Shown here: piece after piece, positions 1-5,373 of the stretch
Position numbering within the stretch: the first letter of the stretch is position 1
How the letters are laid out: every line of letters begins with the position of its first letter
Origin: Lachnospiraceae bacterium
Lineage (GTDB): Bacteria; Bacillota_A; Clostridia; Lachnospirales; Lachnospiraceae
Length of the DNA: 5,373 bases
Direction: 5' to 3'
Assembly (NCBI GenBank): GCA_017996675.1
Contig: JAGOGN010000113.1
Coordinates: 1 to 5,373 of the forward strand
Notes under the pieces: model-generated
Databases searched by the model: none
Seen by the model: the letters and a program-made list of their open reading frames with translations, nothing else
What the model was told of the DNA's origin: nothing
Made by a program: the position numbers and the translations under genes

Positions 1-2
1 GT

Positions 3-635
3 CAGAAGGCTAAGCAGGATGATATCAGTGCGAACGAATATCTTCTTGCATCTATGTATGAGAAACAACTAATTTCCCAGGAGAGCTTACGCACTTTTCG
101 TCCATCTATCTGTAATCGTCTAGATCGCAATACCTCTGGGTTATTAATTTTTGGCAAATCACTTTCAGGACTTCAACAAGTATCTGAATGGCTGAATCAA
201 AGAACAGTCCAGAAATATTATATTTGCGTTGTGATGGGAGAATTAGAACATCCAATGAAAATTACAGGTTTCATTACGAAAGACGAATATCGGAACAAAG
301 TTACCATCCATCAGGAAGAAACCTTTGATTCCTCTTTAATCGAAACAGAATATGAACCTCTTTTTCACTGCAAAGAATTCAGTGTGTTAAAGGTTCATTT
401 GATTACAGGAAGAAGTCATCAGATTCGTGCGCATCTAACTTCCATTGGACATCCAATTTTAGGTGATCCAAAATACGATACTACCGAATCTCGTAGACTA
501 AGTAAATCCTATCATCTACATACTCAGCTTCTCCATGCGTGGAAGATGATTACGCCTGATGAATTGGAATTCATAGCACCGTTGCCAAAGGCATTTGATC
601 CATTTGTAGAAGCTATCAAAGATAATGTGAACTAG
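3..635 (+). CDS. RluA-family rRNA pseudouridine synthase (5' end missing)
   Basis: This enzyme isomerises specific uridines to pseudouridine in structured RNA, most likely 23S rRNA, in the cytoplasm. The frame is open from base 3, so the gene begins outside the window; the in-frame ATG at 54 is internal. Roughly 210 codons are visible against about 300 to 330 for the family, so the N-terminal S4-like RNA-binding domain, if present, and the start of the catalytic domain lie upstream. The catalytic motif is N-R-L-D-R-N-T-S-G, with the catalytic Asp codon at 123-125. An Asn replaces the more common His before RLDR, which I believe is usual in clostridial members. A second family motif, TGRSHQIRAH, lies at 405-434, followed by the GHPILGDPKY block. 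The stop is 15 bases before the phosphatase gene. Which subfamily (RluC, RluD or other) and which target uridine cannot be decided from this fragment. Confidence 0.93.
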   Translation, partial: QKAKQDDISANEYLLASMYEKQLISQESLRTFRPSICNRLDRNTSGLLIFGKSLSGLQQVSEWLNQRTVQKYYICVVMGELEHPMKITGFITKDEYRNKVTIHQEETFDSSLIETEYEPLFHCKEFSVLKVHLITGRSHQIRAHLTSIGHPILGDPKYDTTESRRLSKSYHLHTQLLHAWKMITPDELEFIAPLPKAFDPFVEAIKDNVN

Positions 636-650
636 AACAAGGAGTAATTT

Positions 651-1259
651 ATGAAAATATATTTATGCAGACATGGTGAGACAGATTGGAACAAAGCAAA
701 TCGCGTTCAGGGAAATGTAAATATTCCATTGAACGAAGCTGGAATTGAACTTGCAAGAAAGACCAAACTAGGATTTGATCAAGAAGGTCTCGTATTTGAC
801 AAAGTATATTCTAGCACCTTAGACAGAGCCATTTTGACTGCACAAATTTTATGCGGACATGAAACAATTCAGAAAGATCCACGAATTAGCGAAATTGATT
901 TTGGTGTTTACGAAGGCGATCCAGTTCCAATGACTCTACCTGAAGATGAACATGCCAAGAATCTTTTTCAATGTTTTCATAATCCTCATTCCTATATTCC
1001 AAAAGGTGGAGAAAGCTATGAAGAAGTCATTCTACGTGGCAAGAATTTCTTAGAAACTGAAGTTTACCAGGAGAATAATCTAAATCAAACTGTTTTAATT
1101 GCAGCTCACGGTGGAATTATTCGTGCTTTAGTAGGTATTATAGAAAATCAGCCATTGGGGCAGTTTTGGGCAATTTCACAACCTAATTTAAGTGTCAACA
1201 TCTTAGAATATACAGGAAAAGAGATTCAAATTCTCGAATTAGGCAAACTATACTATTAG
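651..1259 (+). CDS. Histidine phosphatase family protein (phosphoglycerate mutase-like)
   Basis: This 202-residue protein belongs to the branch 1 histidine phosphatase superfamily. Such enzymes form a phosphohistidine intermediate and act as small-molecule phosphatases or, less often, as cofactor-dependent phosphoglycerate mutases. The catalytic RHGETDWN motif carries Arg7 and the nucleophile His8. Arg59 sits in the YSSTLDRAILTA block, Glu81 in the RISEIDFGVYEG block as the likely acid/base, and the second catalytic His153 in AAHGGIIRAL. All core residues are present and the length is normal for single-domain members. No signal peptide or membrane segment is visible, so it should be cytoplasmic. 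The start is supported by AAGGAG at 639-644, six bases before the ATG. The physiological substrate cannot be read from sequence. CobC-like, broad-specificity phosphatase and mutase assignments all remain possible, with phosphatase more likely given the short length. It probably shares a transcript with its neighbours. Confidence 0.92.
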   Translation: MKIYLCRHGETDWNKANRVQGNVNIPLNEAGIELARKTKLGFDQEGLVFDKVYSSTLDRAILTAQILCGHETIQKDPRISEIDFGVYEGDPVPMTLPEDEHAKNLFQCFHNPHSYIPKGGESYEEVILRGKNFLETEVYQENNLNQTVLIAAHGGIIRALVGIIENQPLGQFWAISQPNLSVNILEYTGKEIQILELGKLYY

Positions 1260-1273
1260 TAGGAGGACTACTA
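1257..1273 (+). promoter_or_regulatory. recU ribosome binding site inside a small inverted repeat
   Basis: The recU Shine-Dalgarno sequence AGGAGG is at 1261-1266, six bases before the ATG at 1273. TAGTAG (1257-1262) and CTACTA (1268-1273) are perfect inverted repeats separated by GAGGA. A 6-bp stem could therefore form, with much of the SD in its 5-base loop, the stop codon of the phosphatase gene in its left arm and the A of the recU ATG in its right arm. A ribosome terminating on the upstream gene would open it, which would favour coupled translation. The repeat is directly visible; a regulatory role is inference, and the stem is short and likely only marginally stable. Confidence 0.5.
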
Positions 1274-1815
1274 TGGCAACATGGAACTCCAGAGGTCTTC
1301 GAGGATCAACCCTGGAAGACTTTATCAATCGAACCAATGATAAATACAGAGAATGTAAACTTGCATTAGTACAAAAAATCCCTACACCAATTACTCCTAT
1401 TCAGATTGACAAGACAAGTCGTCATATTACACTAGCTTATTTTGATCAAAAGAGTACAGTAGATTACATTGGGGTAGTACAGGGAATTCCCGTTTGTTTT
1501 GATGCAAAAGAAGTTTCCACCAATACATTCCCTTTAGCCAATATACATGACCATCAAATTGAATTTATGGAAGAATTTGAAAAGCAGGGTGGCATATCCT
1601 TCTTTTTACTCTATTATTCTTCCATTGAACAATTTTATTATTTGACATACCGAGAACTACGATGTTTTTTTGAGCGAAAAGTAGCTGGGGGCAGAAAGAG
1701 CTTTCGTTTTGAAGAACTGAACCCTGAGTATTTTTTCAAACAGGGAAAAGGCGTTCTCGTTCCTTATCTGGATATGCTTGCGAAAGACTTAGAAGAGAGG
1801 GAATCACAACTTTAA
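1273..1815 (+). CDS. recU: Holliday junction resolvase RecU
   Basis: RecU cleaves four-way DNA junctions during recombinational repair and chromosome segregation in Firmicutes, usually together with RuvAB and RecA. The 180-residue protein shows the N-terminal block NSRGLRGSTLEDFIN, then the KIPTPITPIQID to AYFDQK region that forms the junction-inserting stalk in known RecU structures. The catalytic core is STVDYIGVV with Asp64, then FDAKE with Asp77 and Lys79. The spacing (13 and 15 residues after the first Asp) matches, from memory, the Asp88/Glu101/Lys103 triad of Bacillus subtilis RecU, with Asp replacing the central Glu. The family block FPLANIHDHQIEFM and a later GGRKSFRFEEL segment follow. 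It lacks the N-terminal tail of about 25 residues of the Bacillus protein, yet starts behind a strong SD, so the short form appears genuine. In bacilli recU is usually paired with a penicillin-binding protein gene; here it follows a phosphatase gene by 13 bases and precedes the HisI-HisE-like gene by 12. Confidence 0.93.
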   Translation: MATWNSRGLRGSTLEDFINRTNDKYRECKLALVQKIPTPITPIQIDKTSRHITLAYFDQKSTVDYIGVVQGIPVCFDAKEVSTNTFPLANIHDHQIEFMEEFEKQGGISFFLLYYSSIEQFYYLTYRELRCFFERKVAGGRKSFRFEELNPEYFFKQGKGVLVPYLDMLAKDLEERESQL

Positions 1816-1827
1816 GGGGGTATCACA

Positions 1828-3108
1828 ATGGATCGTAAAAATCTTTTTGCAACACTATATTTAAAAAATGGTGAAGCGGTAACCAATCAGGATGACCTTC
1901 AGATTATAGGTTCAGCAGAAGAAATCGTAAAACTATATAACGACAGTGGTATTGATAAAATTATCCTGTTTGATTTATCCTTAGACAGAGAGGAACATCT
2001 TGAAAACTTACATAAAATCAAAGAATTATTACGTGTAATTGAAGTTCCTGTTTATGGTGCCGGTAATATTCATCAGATAGAAGATATTCGTAATTTATTG
2101 TTTGCAGGCTGTCAGAAAGTCATTTTAGATAGCGCACAATCTGATTTCAATACTATTTTAGAAGAAAGTTTTAAGCGCTTTGGAAAAGAGAAACTTGCCG
2201 CTGGATTAAAGAAAGTGGATGCCTTATTTAAACAACGCGAGAACCTGGAAACCAAATTTGACGAACTGTTTATTTTTAATGAAACCATCATTGATGCAGT
2301 AGACAATTTAACGACCATGCCATTCACGCCCATCATATCAGGAGCAGAGCGGGATGATTATGTGAAGTACTTATCACTTCCAAATATTAGTGGAATCGGC
2401 GGACCATTGACCAACTCCACACAAACCGACGTAATGCACTTGAAAAATCAACTCAGTGAGAGTGGAATCAAGGTTCGTCGATTAGACACGTCGATTTCCT
2501 GGAAGGACTTCCATTTAGATGCTGATGGATTAATGCCTGTCATTACACAAGATTATATTTCCAGTGAAGTGATCAACTTTGGTTATATGAATGAGTATGC
2601 CTTCGAACATACCATCAAACATGGTAAAATGACTTATTACAACAAGGAGAATGGTGATATCTACATGCGTGGCCATGAAAATGATCATTACCAGTACATT
2701 AAATCCTTCACCTTAGACTGCCATCGAAAGACTTTGCTTGCAAAGATTTCCCAAATTGGTAATTCCTGTCATTCTGGAAAATATTCCTGCTTTTTTGAAG
2801 AAATCATGCGCAAGGATTATCTTGAAAAAAATACATTTAAGATTTTCGAAAATCTATATCAAGAAATGCAACAACAACGTCTTGAGCCAGTGGGAAATTC
2901 TTACATTTCTCACCTGGTTTCAAAAGACACAGATGAAGTACTACGTAAATGCGGTGAGATGTGTCTCGATTTATTAATTGCCTCCAAGAATGAAGATTCA
3001 GAAGCAATGCGAAGTGATATTACTGATTTTATGTATCATTTAATGGTCCTGATGACAGAACATGATATAAAATGGCAGGATATTACCAATGAGTTCATCC
3101 AACGATAA
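1828..3108 (+). CDS. HisA/F-like barrel fused to degenerate HisI and HisE domains
   Basis: By homology this is a phosphoribosyl-AMP cyclohydrolase/phosphoribosyl-ATP pyrophosphatase (histidine steps 2 and 3) with an extra N-terminal domain. Residues 1 to about 220 resemble a HisA/HisF (beta/alpha)8 barrel, with the GEAV and PVYGAGNIHQIEDIRNLLFAGC blocks, but the usual strand-1 catalytic Asp is absent (LYLKNG). Residues about 230 to 325 are HisI: the zinc cysteines Cys298, Cys314 and Cys321 are kept. The magnesium motif DxDxD reads Asp297, His299, Lys301, and the SRSR...SG substrate motif reads NKEN (272-275)...ND (285-286). Residues about 335 to 426 are HisE: the GEExxE motif reads G-E377-M378-x-x-D381, and ExxD reads D397-x-x-D400. 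The frame is intact and the length normal for this three-domain architecture. The likely SD, AAGGGGG at 1814-1820, overlaps the recU stop. No other his gene is visible. The family is clear, but activity is doubtful: this may be a pseudoenzyme or a repurposed protein, so I assign no symbol. Confidence 0.88.
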   Translation: MDRKNLFATLYLKNGEAVTNQDDLQIIGSAEEIVKLYNDSGIDKIILFDLSLDREEHLENLHKIKELLRVIEVPVYGAGNIHQIEDIRNLLFAGCQKVILDSAQSDFNTILEESFKRFGKEKLAAGLKKVDALFKQRENLETKFDELFIFNETIIDAVDNLTTMPFTPIISGAERDDYVKYLSLPNISGIGGPLTNSTQTDVMHLKNQLSESGIKVRRLDTSISWKDFHLDADGLMPVITQDYISSEVINFGYMNEYAFEHTIKHGKMTYYNKENGDIYMRGHENDHYQYIKSFTLDCHRKTLLAKISQIGNSCHSGKYSCFFEEIMRKDYLEKNTFKIFENLYQEMQQQRLEPVGNSYISHLVSKDTDEVLRKCGEMCLDLLIASKNEDSEAMRSDITDFMYHLMVLMTEHDIKWQDITNEFIQR

Positions 3109-3119
3109 CAATATATATA

Positions 3120-3133
3120 AAGGAGTTTCTATG
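3120..3133 (+). promoter_or_regulatory. RBS fixing the start of the radical SAM gene
   Basis: AAGGAG at 3120-3125 lies five bases before the ATG at 3131 and downstream of the previous stop (3106-3108). This favours 3131 over the in-frame ATG at 3089, which sits inside the preceding gene, has no comparable SD, and would add a Ser/Asn-rich 14-residue tail that is part of the overlap and spacer. Confidence 0.8.
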
Positions 3134-4996
3134 AATAATTTAGCTTTAAGCGACGAAATATTACTTTCTATTGATAAGCCAGCCCGATACATTGGAAATG
3201 AAGTAAACAGTGTCCGAAAAAACTTAAAGGATATTAAACTTCGATTTGCAATGTGCTTTCCTGATGTTTATGAAATTGGAATGTCACATTTAGGCATTCA
3301 AATCCTATATGACCAGTTCAATCAACGTGATGATGTATATTGCGAACGGGTTTATTCACCATGGACCGACTTACACAAGATTATGAAAGAGCAGCAGTTA
3401 CCTTTATTCTCACTAGAAACTCAGACTCCAATTCAAGATTTTGATTTTTTAGGAATCACCTTACAGTACGAGATGTGTTATACCAATGTTTTACAAATTC
3501 TGGATTTAGCGAATATTCCTTTTTCTGCTTCCGACCGTGACTGGAGCGTTCCAATTGTAATTGGTGGTGGTCCATGTTCTTATAATCCGGAACCAATCGC
3601 AGACTTTTTTGACTTGTTTTATATCGGAGAAGGAGAGACTGTTTATAATCAACTATTTGATGTATATATTGAATGTAAAAAAAATAACTGTTCCAGAACA
3701 GAATTTTTAATTCAAGCTGGACAGATTCCGGGAATTTACGCACCAAGTCAATATCAGGTTACTTATAAAGAAGATGGAACCATTGCATCTTTTTTACCTT
3801 TAGATGAAAGACTTCCTCTCACAATCTCAAAACAAATTGTGATGGATCCTACTCAAATTGGATATCCAAAACATCCAATTGTACCTTTTATCAAAGCAAC
3901 CCAAGATCGTGTTGTTTTAGAAATTCAAAGGGGATGTATTCGTGGATGTCGTTTTTGCCAGGCTGGAATGATTTATCGTCCAACCAGAGAACGTGACGTA
4001 GATGAATTAAAAGAAATTGCACATGAAATGTTATTAAGCACCGGTCATGAAGAAATTTCCTTAAGTTCCCTATCATCCAGCGACTACAGTGATCTGGATG
4101 ATCTCATTTCTTATTTAATTGACTATTTTGGCTCACAGGGAGTGAATATTTCCTTACCATCCCTTCGTATTGATGCATTTTCGTTAGATATCATGAAAAA
4201 AGTGCAAGATATCAAAAAGAGTTCGCTGACTTTTGCTCCTGAAGCAGGCAGTCAACGTTTACGTGATGTTATTAATAAAGGTTTAACGGAGGATGATATT
4301 TTAAATGGAGCTGGACTTGCTTTTGAAGGCGGATGGCAAAAAGTGAAACTCTATTTCATGCTTGGACTTCCGACCGAAACAGTAGAAGATATGCAGCAGA
4401 TTCCAGTTTTAGCAGAACAGATTGCCAAACGCTATTATGAAATTCCAAAAGATGTAAGAAATGGGAAATGTCAGATTACCATTAGCACCTCTTTCTTTGT
4501 TCCAAAACCATTTACCCCATTCCAATGGGTTCCAATGTGTACGAAAGAAGAATTTTTAAACCGTGCTAGAATTGTCAATGAATCAGTAAAAGAACAATTA
4601 AACCGCAAAAGCTTAAAATATAATTGGCATGAAGCTGATGTCACTGTTTTAGAGGGTGTATTTGCAAGAGGAGACCGACGTATATCAAAAGTGATCCAAT
4701 ATGCTTATGAGCATGGCTGTCTGTTTGATGCATGGAGCGAAACCTTCAAAGATTCCATTTGGATGGAAAGTTTTCAAGCTTGTGGAATCGATATTGATTT
4801 CTATACCACAAGAACCCGAGAACAAGACGAAATATTCCCTTGGGATTTTATTGATATCGGTGTCACAAGAGACTTTTTATATCAGGAATATGAGAATTCA
4901 TTAAAAGAAACCATCACACCAAATTGTAGAGCAAAATGCTCCAATTGTGGTGCATTACAGTATAAAGGAGGAGTCTGTCTTGAAAATAAGAATTAA
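3131..4996 (+). CDS. TIGR03960-type radical SAM protein with B12-binding-like domain
   Basis: This 621-residue cytoplasmic protein is a radical SAM enzyme of unknown reaction. The N-terminal region (about 35-200) resembles the cobalamin-binding-like Rossmann domain of B12 radical SAM proteins. It includes FPDVYEIGMSHLGIQILY and the GGGPCSYNPEP...IGEGE block at about 145-169; no classical DxHxxG cobalamin-ligand motif is visible. The radical SAM core carries the iron-sulfur motif C-x3-C-x2-C as Cys269, Cys273 and Cys276 (RGCIRGCRFCQAG), followed by LSSLSSSDYSDLDDL, SLPSLRID, FAPEAGSQRLRDVINKG and KLYFMLGLPTE blocks. The extreme C-terminus has four cysteines (599, 603, 606, 616; C-x3-C-x2-C-x9-C) that could bind zinc or a second cluster. 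It starts 22 bases after the previous stop, and its 3' end overlaps the next gene, its near-universal partner. Family membership is recalled from characteristic motifs. An RNA or ribosome-related role is suggested only by the usual neighbourhood. Confidence 0.9.
   Translation: MNNLALSDEILLSIDKPARYIGNEVNSVRKNLKDIKLRFAMCFPDVYEIGMSHLGIQILYDQFNQRDDVYCERVYSPWTDLHKIMKEQQLPLFSLETQTPIQDFDFLGITLQYEMCYTNVLQILDLANIPFSASDRDWSVPIVIGGGPCSYNPEPIADFFDLFYIGEGETVYNQLFDVYIECKKNNCSRTEFLIQAGQIPGIYAPSQYQVTYKEDGTIASFLPLDERLPLTISKQIVMDPTQIGYPKHPIVPFIKATQDRVVLEIQRGCIRGCRFCQAGMIYRPTRERDVDELKEIAHEMLLSTGHEEISLSSLSSSDYSDLDDLISYLIDYFGSQGVNISLPSLRIDAFSLDIMKKVQDIKKSSLTFAPEAGSQRLRDVINKGLTEDDILNGAGLAFEGGWQKVKLYFMLGLPTETVEDMQQIPVLAEQIAKRYYEIPKDVRNGKCQITISTSFFVPKPFTPFQWVPMCTKEEFLNRARIVNESVKEQLNRKSLKYNWHEADVTVLEGVFARGDRRISKVIQYAYEHGCLFDAWSETFKDSIWMESFQACGIDIDFYTTRTREQDEIFPWDFIDIGVTRDFLYQEYENSLKETITPNCRAKCSNCGALQYKGGVCLENKN
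4964..4982 (+). promoter_or_regulatory. RBS and TTG start of the DUF2344 gene, inside the upstream gene
   Basis: AAAGGAGG at 4964-4971, one of the strongest SD sequences in the window, lies eight bases before a TTG at 4980-4982. It encodes KGG near the end of the radical SAM protein. No ATG or GTG exists in this frame between the SD and the conserved start of the downstream protein. The next ATG, at 5016, would remove the conserved KIRIKFEKTGS segment. The overlap suggests translational coupling of the two products. Confidence 0.82.
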
Positions 4997-5373
4997 GTTT
5001 GAAAAAACAGGTTCCATGAAATTTATAGGACATCTGGATTTACTCCGCTATTTTCAAAAAGCAATTCGGAGAGCCGAACTTCCAATTGCCTATTCTGGAG
5101 GATATAGTCCTCACCAGATTATGAGCTTTGCTTCCCCATTAGGCGTTGGTTTAACTAGCGTGGGAGAATACATGGATATTGAAATCACACAGCCAATTTC
5201 ATCCACTGAAGCAATCAGACGCTTAAACCAAGCGATGGTAGAAGGCATGAAAATCTCACAGTTTCGTTTATTAGAAGATACCAGCAAGAATGCAATGTCC
5301 ATCGTTGCAGGAGCAGAATATTGTGTTTATGCAAAAAACGCGAATCAACCATTATTATCATCGAAAGAAGTTG
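4980..5373 (+). CDS. TIGR03936/DUF2344 radical SAM-associated protein (3' end missing)
   Basis: This is the N-terminal part (131 complete codons) of the protein encoded directly after TIGR03960-type radical SAM enzymes; its function is unknown. Diagnostic blocks are KIRIKFEKTGSMKFIGHLDLL at residues 2-22, FQKAIRRAELPIAYSGGYSP at about 25-44, and HQIMSFASPLGVGLTSVGEYMDIE at about 45-68. The gene is usually about 220 to 250 codons long, or is fused to the radical SAM protein, so roughly half is beyond the right edge. The TTG start is chosen because it follows AAAGGAGG by eight bases and keeps the conserved first strand. The gene overlaps the radical SAM gene by 17 bases in another frame, consistent with the two proteins being made together and perhaps acting together. 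In many Firmicutes the genes that follow are RNase G/E, rplU, the ribosomal-processing protease and rpmA; this cannot be confirmed here. Confidence 0.9.
   Translation, partial: MKIRIKFEKTGSMKFIGHLDLLRYFQKAIRRAELPIAYSGGYSPHQIMSFASPLGVGLTSVGEYMDIEITQPISSTEAIRRLNQAMVEGMKISQFRLLEDTSKNAMSIVAGAEYCVYAKNANQPLLSSKEV

Larger units (their letters stand above)
3..5373 (+). other. Candidate six-gene operon without visible internal promoter or terminator
   Basis: All six genes lie on the plus strand with gaps of 15, 13, 12 and 22 bases and a final 17-base overlap, and each complete gene has its own SD sequence. I found no stem followed by a T-run in the gaps, which are too short for a typical terminator plus promoter. 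The parts are RNA modification, a phosphatase, junction resolution, a HisI/HisE-like protein and a radical SAM pair, so this looks like a conserved housekeeping cluster rather than a single pathway. Promoter and terminator are inferred to lie outside the window. Confidence 0.6.

Noticed and set aside
54..56. ATG at 54 as the start of the pseudouridine synthase
   Set aside because: The frame is open to the left edge with family-like sequence before it, no SD precedes it, and the catalytic domain would be truncated.
1642..1670. TTGACA at 1642 as a promoter -35 box inside recU
   Set aside because: No TATAAT-like box follows at 16 to 18 bases; the spot holds a T-run within a coding sequence.
2112..2336. 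Minus-strand 74-codon open frame inside the HisI-HisE-like gene
   Set aside because: It lies wholly opposite a well-supported coding region, its product is a low-complexity Ser/Lys/Leu-rich peptide with no recognisable domain, and no family match is evident.
2476..2496. Direct repeat CGTCGATT at 2476-2483 and 2489-2496
   Set aside because: Two 8-base copies inside a coding linker encode ordinary Arg/Asp/Ser codons and have no further copies nearby; chance is the simplest explanation.
2738..2977. Plus-strand 79-codon open frame overlapping the HisI/HisE domains, as possible evidence of a frameshift
   Set aside because: The HisI and HisE motifs continue uninterrupted in the main frame across this whole interval. 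The degenerate residues are substitutions in frame and cannot be explained by a frameshift.
3089..3091. ATG at 3089 as the start of the radical SAM gene
   Set aside because: It lies within the upstream gene without a good SD, whereas ATG 3131 has AAGGAG five bases upstream and conserved sequence begins after it.
3456..3746. Minus-strand 96-codon open frame inside the radical SAM gene
   Set aside because: It is antisense to conserved radical SAM protein sequence and shows no recognisable motif; it is a shadow frame.

Overview
The window is a fully coding, one-strand block of AT-rich DNA with six closely packed plus-strand genes. It most likely comes from a Gram-positive anaerobe of the Clostridia, probably Lachnospiraceae or a relative. 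The evidence is the strong AGGAGG-type ribosome binding sites, the presence of RecU (a Firmicutes Holliday junction resolvase), a HisI-HisE protein with an extra N-terminal HisA/HisF-like barrel, and the TIGR03960/TIGR03936 radical SAM pair. The taxonomic call is inferred from protein families and was not tested by a search.

Layout: (1) 3' part of an RluA-family rRNA pseudouridine synthase, cut by the left edge; (2) a histidine phosphatase (phosphoglycerate mutase-like); (3) recU; (4) a 426-residue HisA/F-like + HisI + HisE protein; (5) a TIGR03960-type B12-binding-domain radical SAM protein; (6) the 5' part of its usual partner, a TIGR03936/DUF2344 protein, starting at a TTG inside gene 5 and cut by the right edge. 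Gaps are 12 to 22 bases and the last pair overlaps by 17 bases. I see no convincing internal promoter or terminator, so the simplest reading is one transcript that begins and ends outside the window. No stretch over 300 bases lacks a gene, and I see no tRNA, rRNA, mobile element, CRISPR or integrated element.

Most of the genes are housekeeping: RNA modification, DNA recombination, and a radical SAM module that in many Firmicutes lies just upstream of RNase G and the L21/L27 ribosomal protein genes. The main surprise is gene 4. Its reading frame is intact and the three zinc cysteines of the HisI domain are kept. However, two of the three HisI magnesium aspartates, the SRSR/SG substrate-binding motifs, and most of the HisE metal-binding acidic residues are replaced. 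It looks like a histidine-biosynthesis enzyme that has lost its activities, or changed them, while staying in its operon.
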